Shown here in pieces: positions 1-8,668 of a DNA stretch of 36,921 nucleotides (its first letter is position 1; every line of letters starts with the position of its first letter). The DNA is taken from contig JADLAB010000285.1 in NCBI GenBank assembly GCA_020848455.1, positions 1 to 36,921 of the forward strand, given 5' to 3'. A program made the translations under genes and the position numbers. Below the pieces are notes generated by a model. It worked only from the letters and a program-made list of their open reading frames with translations, did not search any database and was not told the origin of the DNA. This stretch comes from Polyangiaceae bacterium (GTDB lineage: Bacteria > Myxococcota_A > Polyangia > Polyangiales > Polyangiaceae).

Positions 1-210
1 CGGATCGAGGTCGAAGGCGTCGACCGAGCGCGCGCCGAAGCGCTCGAGCACGAGCTCGGTGCCGACGCCGCGCCCGCACCCGATCTCGAGCGCGTGCCCG
101 CCCGGGATCGGCCCGCCGAGCGCGTGCAGGCGCCGCGCCTCGAAGTGCCGCTGCACGGCGGCGCGCACCGGGTTGTTCATGAGCGCCTTCTCGAAGCGGT
201 TGAGGAGCAT
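1..210 (-). CDS. Class I SAM-dependent methyltransferase (N-terminal fragment)
   Basis: Only the first 70 codons are in the window; the gene runs off the left edge. The fragment begins MLLNRFEKALMNNPVR and contains the SAM-binding glycine-rich motif I (EIGCGRGVG, about residues 48-56) followed by an acidic strand end (DAFDLDP), as in class I Rossmann methyltransferases. The substrate cannot be inferred. It follows the acyltransferase gene on the same strand. A TTG at 244-246, in frame 12 codons upstream, overlaps the acyltransferase TGA stop as TTGA and has GAGG just before it, so a coupled upstream start is possible. I chose the ATG at 208-210 because the similar-looking family core starts there. 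Confidence 0.82.
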   Translation of the reverse strand, partial: MLLNRFEKALMNNPVRAAVQRHFEARRLHALGGPIPGGHALEIGCGRGVGTELVLERFGARSVDAFDLDP

Positions 211-242
211 GCCGGCGACGCTCGGCCCGAGCCCGGCGGGGG

Positions 243-1100
243 TCAACTGCCTCGCGACCGCGCTCGGCTCGCCCCATCCCGCTCGATCGCGAGCCGCGTG
301 AGCGCGGCCTGCATCGCGCGCTCGACCTCGTCGGCGCAGCGCGCCACCCACGCCTCGTCGTCGGCGGCCGCGGGCCCGGTGCGCTCGAAACGAACGGGCG
401 GGAGCACCTCCATGAGGATGCGCGCGGGGTACGGGAGCCACGGCGGCGGCGGGCCGAGCGTGAGGCCCCACGGGAAGCTGAGCGACAACGGCCACACCTT
501 GGTGCGCAGGTAGCGCTCGGCGCCGATGGCGCGCGCGAGCGGGCGCAGATCGTCGAGGACGAGGAGCGTCGCGTGGGCCCCCGCCGCGACCACCGGGACG
601 ATGGGCACGCCCGCACGGAGCGCGAGGCGCACGTAGCCGCGCCGGCCCCCGAAGACGATGCGGTTCCGGTACCGGTAGGGGCGCAGGGCGTCGAGGTCGC
701 CGCCGGGGTAGACGAGCACCTTGCGCCCCGAGCCGAGCAGACGCTCGCCGTTCTGGTGGCTCGCGCGCACGGCACCGAGGGGCGCAAGAAACTGGTTCAC
801 GACCGGAAACGAGAAGATGACCTCGTGCGCGAGGCCGTACGGCACCGCCTCCATGCCGTGCTTGCGGTACGCCGCCGCCGCGAAGAGGTACGTGTCGGGC
901 GTGTACGTGTAGCTGTTGTGGTTGCCGACGTAGAGCGCCGCGCCGGGCGGAATGCGCTCCACGCCGCGCACCTCGGCGCGGTGGTAGCGCCCGAGCGTCT
1001 TCTCCACGAAGCCGACCGCCGCCGCGATGAGCCCCTCGTCGCGGTTCTCGAGGCTGTCGATGTCGTAGCGGCGCAGGCGCCGCTTCAAGAGGTCGAGCAT
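243..1100 (-). CDS. Lysophospholipid/monoacylglycerol-type acyltransferase (MGAT-like LPLAT family)
   Basis: This 285-residue protein probably transfers an acyl group to a glycerolipid or other lipid alcohol at the membrane. The PlsC-type catalytic block is present as VGNHNS (N60-H61), with the Asp displaced (D69, so HX7D rather than HX4D). A YPGGD block at 131-135 corresponds to the FPGG/FPEG substrate-binding block, which is typical of the MGAT-like branch. A hydrophobic stretch at about 92-112 could dip into the membrane. It lies 74 nt downstream of cysK on the same strand and directly before the methyltransferase, so the three may be co-transcribed. The ATG has no clear Shine-Dalgarno sequence. 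The exact substrate is unknown. Confidence 0.85.
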   Translation of the reverse strand: MLDLLKRRLRRYDIDSLENRDEGLIAAAVGFVEKTLGRYHRAEVRGVERIPPGAALYVGNHNSYTYTPDTYLFAAAAYRKHGMEAVPYGLAHEVIFSFPVVNQFLAPLGAVRASHQNGERLLGSGRKVLVYPGGDLDALRPYRYRNRIVFGGRRGYVRLALRAGVPIVPVVAAGAHATLLVLDDLRPLARAIGAERYLRTKVWPLSLSFPWGLTLGPPPPWLPYPARILMEVLPPVRFERTGPAAADDEAWVARCADEVERAMQAALTRLAIERDGASRARSRGS

Positions 1101-1123
1101 GTCGCCGGCACCATGGTAGCGGT

Positions 1124-1137
1124 GCCGCCCGGGCGGC
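1124..1137. other. GC-rich perfect palindrome in the cysK-acyltransferase gap
   Basis: GCCGCCCGGGCGGC is a perfect 14-bp inverted repeat between the cysK stop and the acyltransferase start. A second short inverted repeat (GGCACC at 1107-1112 with GGTGCC at 1121-1126) partly overlaps it. No T-run follows on either strand, so it is not a convincing intrinsic terminator. It could attenuate read-through or simply reflect base composition. Confidence 0.3.
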
Positions 1138-1174
1138 GCGACCCCGCCCCTGCGTGCCAACGTCTTCGTTCCTG

Positions 1175-2149
<975 letters not shown>

Positions 2150-2202
2150 GGTGGACCTCGCGGTGGGCGGCGCGCGGACGGGCGTTGTGTCCGCGACGTC
2201 TT

Positions 2203-2256
2203 GTTCAGTATATTGGACGCGTTCACCATGTCAATCACCAGTTCGACATGTTGAAC
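2203..2256. promoter_or_regulatory. Three GTTC-type operator-like repeats between cysK and the XRE regulator
   Basis: GTTC-led 16-mers begin at 2203 (GTTCAGTATATTGGAC), 2221 (GTTCACCATGTCAATC) and 2241 (GTTCGACATGTTGAAC). The third is an almost perfect palindrome with one mismatched pair. The first is a palindrome with two mismatched pairs, and the second is only a half-site. Spacing is 18 and 20 bp, about two helical turns. Site 1 covers the cysK -10, site 2 covers its -35, and site 3 is upstream, which fits repression by cooperative binding. The obvious candidate binder is the divergently encoded XRE-cupin protein. Confidence 0.6.
2207..2234 (-). promoter_or_regulatory. cysK promoter (TTGACA-16-TATACT)
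   Basis: Read on the minus strand, TTGACA (2234-2229) and TATACT (2212-2207) are separated by 16 nt. This is the best sigma-70-like promoter in the window. Transcription would begin near 2200, giving a leader of about 50 nt before the cysK ATG at 2149. Confidence 0.75.
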
Positions 2257-2273
2257 ACCCCGGGAGCACAGCC

Positions 2274-2834
2274 GTGGACGACATCAACACGCAGGTCGCC
2301 GAGCGCCTGCGCCGCCTGCGCCGCAGCGCCAACCTGAGCCTCGAGGAGCTCGCCCAGCGCTCGGGCGTGAGCCGCGGCATGCTGAGCCAGATCGAGACGC
2401 TGAAGACCAACCCGACCATCGCAGTCGTGTGGAAGATCGCGCGCGGGCTCGGGGTCTCGTTCGCGGAGCTCGTCGGCGAGGAGACGGAGCCCGAGCCCGT
2501 GCGCCTGTCGCGCGCCGCCGACGCCGACTACCTCTACTCGGCCGACCGCGCGTTCCGCAGCCGGCCGCTGCTCGCCAACGTGCCCGGCCACAAGGTCGAG
2601 CTCTACGCGCTGCGGCTCGAGGCCGGGGGCGCGGAGGACGCCGACGCGCACCCGCCGGGGAGCTTCGAGGAAGTGTTCGTCACGAGCGGCAGGCTCGCGC
2701 TCAGCCTCGGTGCGGAGCGCCACGAGCTAGCCCCGGGCGACGGGCTCTTCTTCCGCGCCGACCGGCCGCACCGCTACGAGGCGCTCGGGCGCCGCGCCTT
2801 CGAGGGGCTGTCGCTCATCCTGTACGCCGGCTGA
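2274..2834 (+). CDS. XRE-family transcriptional regulator with C-terminal cupin sensor
   Basis: This 186-residue protein has an HTH_3 DNA-binding domain at about 9-63 (LEELAQRSGVSRGMLSQIE) and a cupin_2 domain at about 105-185 (HPPGSFEEVFVTSG, LAPGDGLFFRADRPHRYE). Such proteins usually sense a small metabolite through the cupin barrel and control a neighbouring gene. I chose GTG 2274 because GGGAG lies 7 nt upstream and the family HTH begins directly after it. A longer in-frame reading back to 2148 would overlap the operators and gives non-family sequence. Divergence from cysK suggests control of cysteine or sulfur metabolism; that part is inference. Confidence 0.9.
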   Translation: MDDINTQVAERLRRLRRSANLSLEELAQRSGVSRGMLSQIETLKTNPTIAVVWKIARGLGVSFAELVGEETEPEPVRLSRAADADYLYSADRAFRSRPLLANVPGHKVELYALRLEAGGAEDADAHPPGSFEEVFVTSGRLALSLGAERHELAPGDGLFFRADRPHRYEALGRRAFEGLSLILYAG

Positions 2835-2927
2835 CGATACCGGGTAGCGCCGAGCTTGGCGCCACAGCCGCGCCGCAATTTCGGGGACGGAGGTGCTGCC
2901 CCGCCGGAACCCTGCTAGCGGGGGCGC

Positions 2928-5036
2928 ATGGAAGAACTGCTCACCCTGCTCGGTCCGGAGCTCGCCGCGGCCTTTGCCGAGAAGGGCTACACGAGCCTGA
3001 CCGCCGTGCAGGCGGCGGTGCTCGCGCCCGAGGCCCGGGGGCGCGATCTCCGGATGAGCTCGCAGACGGGCTCGGGCAAGACCGTGGCCCTCGGGCTCGC
3101 GATCCGCGAGGTGCTCGCCGCCGGCGAGGGCCTGCGCGCGCTCGTGATCGAGCCGACGCGCGAGCTCGCCAAGCAGGTGGAGGAGGAGCTCGGCTGGCTG
3201 TTCCGCCGCGCCGGAGTGCGGGTCGCCTCGGTCACCGGCGGCGCGTCGTACCGCACCGAGCACCGCGCGCTCGCCGCCCGGCCGGCCATCGTCGTCGGCA
3301 CGCCGGGGCGGTTGCTCGACCACCTCGGGCGCGGCACGCTCGACGCGGGCACGGCGGGCGCCGTCGTGCTCGACGAGGCCGATCGCCTGCTCGACATGGG
3401 CTTCCGGGAAGATCTCGAGAGCATCCTCGCGTTCACCCCGGCCGAGCGGCGGACCCACCTCGTCTCGGCCACCTTCCCGCGCGAGGTGCAGGCCCTCGCC
3501 GACTCCGTGCAGAAGGAGCCGCTGCACGTCGAGGGCACGCGCCTCGGCGTCGCGCACACCGACATCGAGCACCTGTTGCACCTGGTCGAGCCCCGCGACC
3601 GGCTCCCGGCGCTCGTGAACCTCCTCTTGAGCGAGCCCGACGGCCAGACGCTCGTCTTCGCGCGCACGCGCGCCGACGTGGCCGAGCTCACCGAGGCGCT
3701 GCTCGAGGCGGGCTTCACCGTGCGCTCGCTCTCCGGTGAGATGGCGCAGGGCGAGCGCGAGCGGGCGCTCGCGGCCTTCAAGCGCGGCGAGCTCCACGCG
3801 CTCGTCGCCACGGACGTGGCGGCGCGCGGCATCGACGTGCAGGACGTGGCGCGCGTCATCCAGATGGAGCCGCCGAGCGACGCCGACACGTACACGCACC
3901 GCAGCGGTCGCACGGGCCGCGCCGGGCGCAAGGGTGAGAGCATCGTGCTCGTCACGCCGGTCGCCCTGCGGCGCGTGCGCCTCGTGCTCGAGCGCGCCCA
4001 CGTGACGCCCCGCTTCGCACCCGTGCCGACGGCCGAGGCCATCCGGGCCGCCGCCCTCGAGCGGGCCGTCGCGGCGCTCACCGCCGAGCCGGCCGAGGGG
4101 CCGGCGCGCGTCGCCCCGGAGACCGCCGCGCTGGCAGCGCGCCTGGCGGCGAGCGGCGACATCGTGCGCGTGCTCGAGCGGCTGCTCGAGCGCACGCGCT
4201 GGTCGGGGCCCGCGACGCCGCGCCACGTGCGCTTCATCGCGCCCCCGGAGGCCCCGCGACCGCGCACCGAGCGCCCGCGCCGCGACGCCGGCGAGCGGGT
4301 GTGGGTGCCCTTCCGGGTGTCGTGGGGCCGCGAGCACGGCGCCGATCCGCGCCGCCTGCTCGCGATGCTGTGCCGGCGCGGCGGCATCGTGAGCGCCGAC
4401 GTAGGCAGCATCCGCATCGGCTCGCACGCCTCGCAGATCGAGATCGCGGCCGACGTGGCGGACGGCTTCGCCGAGCTCGCGTGGCGCCCCGATCCGCGCA
4501 ACTCGCGCGTGTCGATCCGCCGCGAGGGCGCAGCGGCGCAGCCGCCGCGCGGGGAGCGACCCCGGGTGAGCGCGCACGAGGCGCCGACGCCGACCGCCGA
4601 CGTCGCCCCGCCCGCGCGACCGAGCCGACCGCGGCGGCCTCCCGCAGAAGCCGAGGCGCCGAGCGCGCCCGCGCCCGCGCGACCGAGCCGGCCGCGCCGT
4701 ACGGAGGCCGAGCCGAGCGCGCCGGCGCACGCGCGACCGAGCCGCCCGCGACCGGCGCCTGCCGAGCGGCCGCGCCCGAGCCGACCGCGCTACGCTCGCG
4801 AGGTGCCCGAGCGACCTCGCGCGAGCCCGCGCCCGCCCGCCCCCGCCGTCGAGCGCCCGCGCGCGAGTCGCCCCCGCCACGCGAGCACCGACGCCGGCGA
4901 GACGCGCCCGACCCGGCCGCGGAGCCTCCACGGGCCGGGCGCCTCGCGCAACGAGGGAGCGCCGGAGCGGCCGGCGCGCCGGCCGGGACCGCCGCCGGCG
5001 CGGGGCCGCGACTGGCCGCCGCGCCGGCCGCGCTGA
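2928..5036 (+). CDS. DEAD-box ATP-dependent RNA helicase with DbpA domain and Arg/Pro-rich tail
   Basis: This 702-residue cytoplasmic helicase unwinds structured RNA, probably in ribosome assembly or RNA decay (DeaD/CsdA/DbpA group). Motifs in order: Q-motif-like GYTSLTAVQ (20-28), I SQTGSGKT (45-52), Ia PTREL (76-80), Ib TPGR (125-128), II DEAD (149-152), III SAT (180-182), VI HRSGRTGRAGR (324-334). A DbpA-type RNA-binding domain follows at about 458-531. Residues 532-702 are a low-complexity tail with repeated RPSRPR or RASRPR units, strongly basic and Pro-rich. The Q motif has Leu in place of the usual Pro. The tail makes it longer than typical DbpA. It stands alone and converges with the zinc-ribbon gene 19 bp away. 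Confidence 0.95.
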   Translation: MEELLTLLGPELAAAFAEKGYTSLTAVQAAVLAPEARGRDLRMSSQTGSGKTVALGLAIREVLAAGEGLRALVIEPTRELAKQVEEELGWLFRRAGVRVASVTGGASYRTEHRALAARPAIVVGTPGRLLDHLGRGTLDAGTAGAVVLDEADRLLDMGFREDLESILAFTPAERRTHLVSATFPREVQALADSVQKEPLHVEGTRLGVAHTDIEHLLHLVEPRDRLPALVNLLLSEPDGQTLVFARTRADVAELTEALLEAGFTVRSLSGEMAQGERERALAAFKRGELHALVATDVAARGIDVQDVARVIQMEPPSDADTYTHRSGRTGRAGRKGESIVLVTPVALRRVRLVLERAHVTPRFAPVPTAEAIRAAALERAVAALTAEPAEGPARVAPETAALAARLAASGDIVRVLERLLERTRWSGPATPRHVRFIAPPEAPRPRTERPRRDAGERVWVPFRVSWGREHGADPRRLLAMLCRRGGIVSADVGSIRIGSHASQIEIAADVADGFAELAWRPDPRNSRVSIRREGAAAQPPRGERPRVSAHEAPTPTADVAPPARPSRPRRPPAEAEAPSAPAPARPSRPRRTEAEPSAPAHARPSRPRPAPAERPRPSRPRYAREVPERPRASPRPPAPAVERPRASRPRHASTDAGETRPTRPRSLHGPGASRNEGAPERPARRPGPPPARGRDWPPRRPR

Positions 5037-5055
5037 CCTCACGAGGGGCACCGGC

Positions 5056-5790
5056 TCAGCCCGGGAAGAGCAGCTCGAGGAGGTCCCCGACCGAAAGCCC
5101 CCGGCGCAACCCGAGGCGGCGACTGACGGCGTCGACCGAGCCCCAGGCCGCCTGCTCGCGGGCGTCCTCGGCGAGCAGCGAGGCCGCGAGGCGCGCCGCC
5201 AGCGCCTCGGGCGTCGTGGTCTCGAAGCTCGGCTCCGATGCGGCAAGCGGACTGCTCCGCGGCGCCGGGCTCGTCGCTCGCTCCCGCGCCGCCGCGAGCC
5301 CGACCGAGCGCACGTACTCGATGGCGTCGTCGAGCTCACCGGCGTCGAACCAGCTGCCGTGAGCGGCGCACGCGTCGACGAAGATCCCCGAACGGGTGCC
5401 GAGGGCCTCGCGCTCCATCGCCTGCCGGCACGCGGGGCACGGGAAGCTGCGCACGTCGGGGTCGCACCGCTTGCGCAGCTGGAATGGTGCCGAGGACCGA
5501 GCCGCGTCGGCCGCGACGAGCGCGGCTCGCAGCTCGGCGTGGTCGACGAACGTCCCGCGGCACCGGCCGCACGTCGCGCCGCGGGCTCCGCGGGCGAGCT
5601 CGAGCCGGCAGCGCGGGCAGAGGAGCGGCGTCGAGGGAGCCGGGGCCGGCGCCGCCGCACGGTACGGCGACTCGGCCGGCGCGGCCGTGGCTCTCTCGAC
5701 CTCGTAAGCGTTCATGGCGCCGCACGCGGGACACCGGATCTGCTTCGCGGGGAACGCCATGATGGTCTTGCCGCACGCGCTGCACAGCAT
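5056..5790 (-). CDS. Multi zinc-ribbon protein (zf-TFIIB-like)
   Basis: This 244-residue protein has three predicted zinc-binding modules. The first is C3/C6-C20/C23, a rubredoxin-like knuckle pair. The second is C58/C61-C74/C77. The third is C118/C121 with C141 and H144, in a segment (IFVDACAAHGSWFDAGEL) that matches the bacterial zf-TFIIB pattern ending WFDAGEL. Ala/Pro-rich linkers separate the modules. The C-terminal 60 residues are helical and end in SVGDLLELLFPG. No catalytic domain is visible, so a role in protein or nucleic-acid binding is the most that can be said. It is convergent with the helicase and divergent from the M23-type lipoprotein. Confidence 0.85.
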   Translation of the reverse strand: MLCSACGKTIMAFPAKQIRCPACGAMNAYEVERATAAPAESPYRAAAPAPAPSTPLLCPRCRLELARGARGATCGRCRGTFVDHAELRAALVAADAARSSAPFQLRKRCDPDVRSFPCPACRQAMEREALGTRSGIFVDACAAHGSWFDAGELDDAIEYVRSVGLAAARERATSPAPRSSPLAASEPSFETTTPEALAARLAASLLAEDAREQAAWGSVDAVSRRLGLRRGLSVGDLLELLFPG

Positions 5791-5877
5791 GCGGGCACCG
5801 TCTCACGAACCGCCGACGGGCGCACTCCGCGCCAGTGCGGGTGGCCGCCCGCCTTCCCATCCCCGCACCCGGGGGGA

Positions 5878-5883
5878 TATCGT
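5878..5883 (+). promoter_or_regulatory. -10-like hexamer TATCGT, 6 nt before the M23 lipoprotein start
   Basis: TATCGT is followed by exactly six bases and then ATG 5890, and no Shine-Dalgarno sequence is present. Transcription would start at or next to the A of the ATG, giving a leaderless mRNA. A weak -35-like TTCCCA lies at 5854-5859. The same spacing recurs before four other genes in the window. Confidence 0.5.
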
Positions 5884-5889
5884 CACCGG

Positions 5890-7119
5890 ATGCACACGAC
5901 CACGCCGTGGGCGGTGGGGGCCGCGGCCGCGCTCGCCGCGACCGCAGCTGGCGCAGCGAGCTGCGCCAAGGACGCGAGCGAGGGGGACGGCGGCTCCGGG
6001 GGAGCCGGCGCCAGCACGACGAGCACCTCGACCACGGTCGGCGGCGGCGGCGCGGGCGCGAGCGGCGGCGGAGGCAGCGCGAGCGGCGGCGGGGGACAGG
6101 GCGCCGGCGCAGGCGGCAGCGCGCCAGCGGACCCCTGCGCCGCGGCGTCCGATGGCCCGCACTGCGGCAGCGCGCTCGGAGGCAACGCCGACCACGGCAG
6201 CCTCTACACGTGCGGCGGCGGCGTCACGCTCACGGTGACGCCGTGCCAGAGCGGCTGCCAGAGCGACGCCTGCAACGCCGTCGAGGCCGATCCGTGCGCC
6301 TCGGCGCAGAGCGGCAACGGCGCGTACTGCGGGGGCTCGCTGTCGAGCGGCGACCCGGCGTACCTCTACGACTGCCAGAACGGCTCGACCGCGGGGACGA
6401 CGTTCTGCGCGAGCGGCTGCCAGGTGAACCCGCCCGGCGTGGCCGACAACTGCAGCGCGGGCGGTGACCCCTGCCAGAACGCCCAGAGCGGCAACGGGCT
6501 CTACTGCGGCGGCTCGCTCGGCGCCGGAGACGCGAACACGCTCTACGACTGCCAGGGGCAGAGCACCGCGTCGGCGACCGTGTGCCCGAACGGCTGCCAG
6601 ATGATGCCGCCCGGCCAGGCCGACCAGTGCCAGCCGACCGCTGGCGGCAGCTGCTGCGTCGCCGAGCCGCCCGGGTGGCTCACGCAGGCGTACTCGGCCT
6701 GCGGCGGCGGCGGCAGCCACTACGGCGTGGACTACGGCACCGCCGTCGGGACGCCGATCTACGCCGGCATCAGCGGCACGGTCGTCGGCTCCGCGCTCGG
6801 CTACCCCAACTGCTACGACAACGGCTGCACACCGAGCTGCTGGAACTCCTTCAACTACGTGAAGCTGAAGAGCGACTGCGGCGACCCCGCCGATCCGTCG
6901 CGCGATCTGTTCGTCTACTACCTGCACATCGACGCTCTCGCGCCGGGCGTCGGCAACGGCGACCACGTCGCCCAAGGGACGCTCGTCGCCTACTCCGGCA
7001 ACAGCGGATGCTCGTCGGGCCCGCACATCCACCTCGAGACGGTGAGCGTGCCGGCCGGCGGCTCGGCGAGCCTGTCCACCTGCAGCTCGGTCGACCCCGC
7101 GACGCGGTACTGCCCGTAG
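5890..7119 (+). CDS. Secreted M23 (LytM-type) metallopeptidase lipoprotein with three Cys-rich repeats
   Basis: This 409-residue exported protein probably binds or cleaves peptidoglycan or another extracellular peptide. A signal peptide ends at a lipobox-like AASC (C25). A Gly/Ser/Ala linker follows (26-80). Then come three related Cys-rich modules at about 81-133, 134-192 and 193-253, each starting DPC and containing CGGSL or CGSAL, LYxC and GCQ. The M23 domain keeps the zinc ligands HxxxD (H277, D281), the YLH strand (H346) and HxH (H379, H381 in GPHIHLE), so it may be active. It is divergent from the zinc-ribbon gene and converges with the next lipoprotein, with 8 bp between stops. The role of the Cys modules is unknown. 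Confidence 0.9.
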   Translation: MHTTTPWAVGAAAALAATAAGAASCAKDASEGDGGSGGAGASTTSTSTTVGGGGAGASGGGGSASGGGGQGAGAGGSAPADPCAAASDGPHCGSALGGNADHGSLYTCGGGVTLTVTPCQSGCQSDACNAVEADPCASAQSGNGAYCGGSLSSGDPAYLYDCQNGSTAGTTFCASGCQVNPPGVADNCSAGGDPCQNAQSGNGLYCGGSLGAGDANTLYDCQGQSTASATVCPNGCQMMPPGQADQCQPTAGGSCCVAEPPGWLTQAYSACGGGGSHYGVDYGTAVGTPIYAGISGTVVGSALGYPNCYDNGCTPSCWNSFNYVKLKSDCGDPADPSRDLFVYYLHIDALAPGVGNGDHVAQGTLVAYSGNSGCSSGPHIHLETVSVPAGGSASLSTCSSVDPATRYCP

Positions 7120-7127
7120 GAGCGGGC

Positions 7128-8606
7128 TCACTCCGGCAGGCGCAGGGCGCTCGCCACGGCGCGGGCGGCCGGCGCGTAGAACACGAGGCCGTCGGGCGTC
7201 ACCCCGCGGCGCGCCTCGGGGTCGTCGAGCACGAGCCAGTCCCTCTTCGGCAGGTAGTTCACGTGGTCCGTGCGGGCGAGCGGGAGCGCTTCGTAGCGCC
7301 GCGCGGCGACGTCGAGCAGGCCGAGGGCGCCGTGGCTCACGAGCCAGAGCTCGCCCGGTGGCCGCAGGACGTACTCGTGCAGGTGTGCGTGCGTGCCGGG
7401 CAGGACCTGGCCGGTCGGGGCCGCTCCGGTGTCCACGAGCACGAGAGGTGCGGCCCCGCCGCCGGAGCTATCCCCGGTCGGCGCCACGACGATCGTCGTG
7501 CCGACGACGTCGAAGTTGAACGGGTCGGCGTCCGGCACCACGACGAGCCGCGTCGCGAGCGTGGCCACGTCGACGAGCAGCAGATCGTCGCGCGCCGTCG
7601 CCGCAGGCTCTCCCGGCGCGCCGGGCGTCGGCGCCGCGGACGGGGCGCCCGGGGGGTCCCAGCGGCAACCGCGCGTCGCCCGGTCCCGCGCGCGGTAGGA
7701 GACGAGGGTCTTGCCGTCGGGCGTGAAGCCCACCGGCCCCTTCGCATCCGGGACCGTGCGGTAGCTCCGGGTCGGGACGTCCACGAGCACGAGCTCGTAG
7801 GCGCCCGTGACGGCGTCGCGCACCGGCACGACGACCGTGCCGTCGTCCGGACCGACGGCGATCCAGGTGAACGACATGCACAGGTCCTCGACCTTGCCCG
7901 GCAGCGCCACGTCGAGCTCGGGCCGTGCCCACGTGCCGCTGGCGTCCGTCGCGAACCCGGCCGCGGCGAGGGCGTCGACCGACCAGGCGCGCACCCGCGC
8001 CACGGGCGGCACGCCGGCCGTGCCCCCCTCGAAGAGCGCCGCCACGAGCCTGTCGCTGCCACGCATCCAGGCCGCCTCGAGCCAGCGCCCGGCATGCGGG
8101 ATGACCCGCGCCGCGAGGCTGGTCGCGTCGAGCAGGTGGATGGGCGCCGGCTCGCGGGTGTTGTCGGCGACGGCGACCCACCTGCGGCTCGGGCTCAGGC
8201 GCGTGCCGTGGTAGCGCGCCGCGGTCCGCACGCTCGCGCGGAGCGCGAACGACCGGTGGTCGTAGAGATCGAGCACGTCCCCGCCGTCGGCCTCGCTCAT
8301 CACGAGGACGCCAGCCTCCGGGAAGAGCACGCGGTCGTCGCCACGGCCGGTGAGATCGGCCACCGGCCGCACCGAGCCGCTGTCCGGGTCGGCGGCGTAG
8401 AGCATCGCCCGGGCGGTCGCCGTCGCGCCGCCGCGGTGGCGGCCGAGCACGAGCACGGTCTCGGTGCGGTCGTCGACGGCGAGGGCGCCGCTGCCGACGT
8501 AGGTGTCGGCCCCGGCGAAGTTGCGCCCGAGCGAGAACCCCGTGCAGGCGCCGAGCGCCGGCAGAGCGAGCGCGAGCGCGACCGAGCCGGCGTGCCGTCG
8601 GTGCAT
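7128..8606 (-). CDS. Hypothetical lipoprotein, WD40/propeller-like
   Basis: This 492-residue protein has a short signal peptide and lipobox LGAC (C21), so it should be a lipoprotein facing the periplasm or surface. The rest consists of repeated beta-rich segments such as LLDATSLAARVI, LVLVDVPTRSYRTVPDAKGPVGFTPDGKTLVSY and LLVDVATLATRLVVV. This xDG/xD spacing is typical of beta-propellers. A Pro/Ala-rich insert (about 329-347) interrupts it. No enzyme motif is visible. The mature part starts CTGFSLGRNFAGADTYVGSG. It is the last gene of a leftward pair after the relA-like gene, with a 62-nt gap. The propeller assignment is inference from repeat texture. Confidence 0.85.
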   Translation of the reverse strand: MHRRHAGSVALALALPALGACTGFSLGRNFAGADTYVGSGALAVDDRTETVLVLGRHRGGATATARAMLYAADPDSGSVRPVADLTGRGDDRVLFPEAGVLVMSEADGGDVLDLYDHRSFALRASVRTAARYHGTRLSPSRRWVAVADNTREPAPIHLLDATSLAARVIPHAGRWLEAAWMRGSDRLVAALFEGGTAGVPPVARVRAWSVDALAAAGFATDASGTWARPELDVALPGKVEDLCMSFTWIAVGPDDGTVVVPVRDAVTGAYELVLVDVPTRSYRTVPDAKGPVGFTPDGKTLVSYRARDRATRGCRWDPPGAPSAAPTPGAPGEPAATARDDLLLVDVATLATRLVVVPDADPFNFDVVGTTIVVAPTGDSSGGGAAPLVLVDTGAAPTGQVLPGTHAHLHEYVLRPPGELWLVSHGALGLLDVAARRYEALPLARTDHVNYLPKRDWLVLDDPEARRGVTPDGLVFYAPAARAVASALRLPE

Positions 8607-8668
8607 GCGTATCCGTCGCGCGAGGGCGCCCCGGCGGCTCACGCGCCGCTCGGCCGCGCACGCCAGCG

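Noticed and set aside
2847-2862. Hairpin GCGCC-GAGCTT-GGCGC after the XRE gene
   Set aside because: The stem is only 5 bp and has no T-run, so it is not convincing as a terminator.
2727-5660. 977-codon minus-strand open frame over the helicase and zinc-ribbon genes
   Set aside because: Its product is low-complexity Arg/Ala/Pro sequence without motifs and overlaps two well-supported genes.
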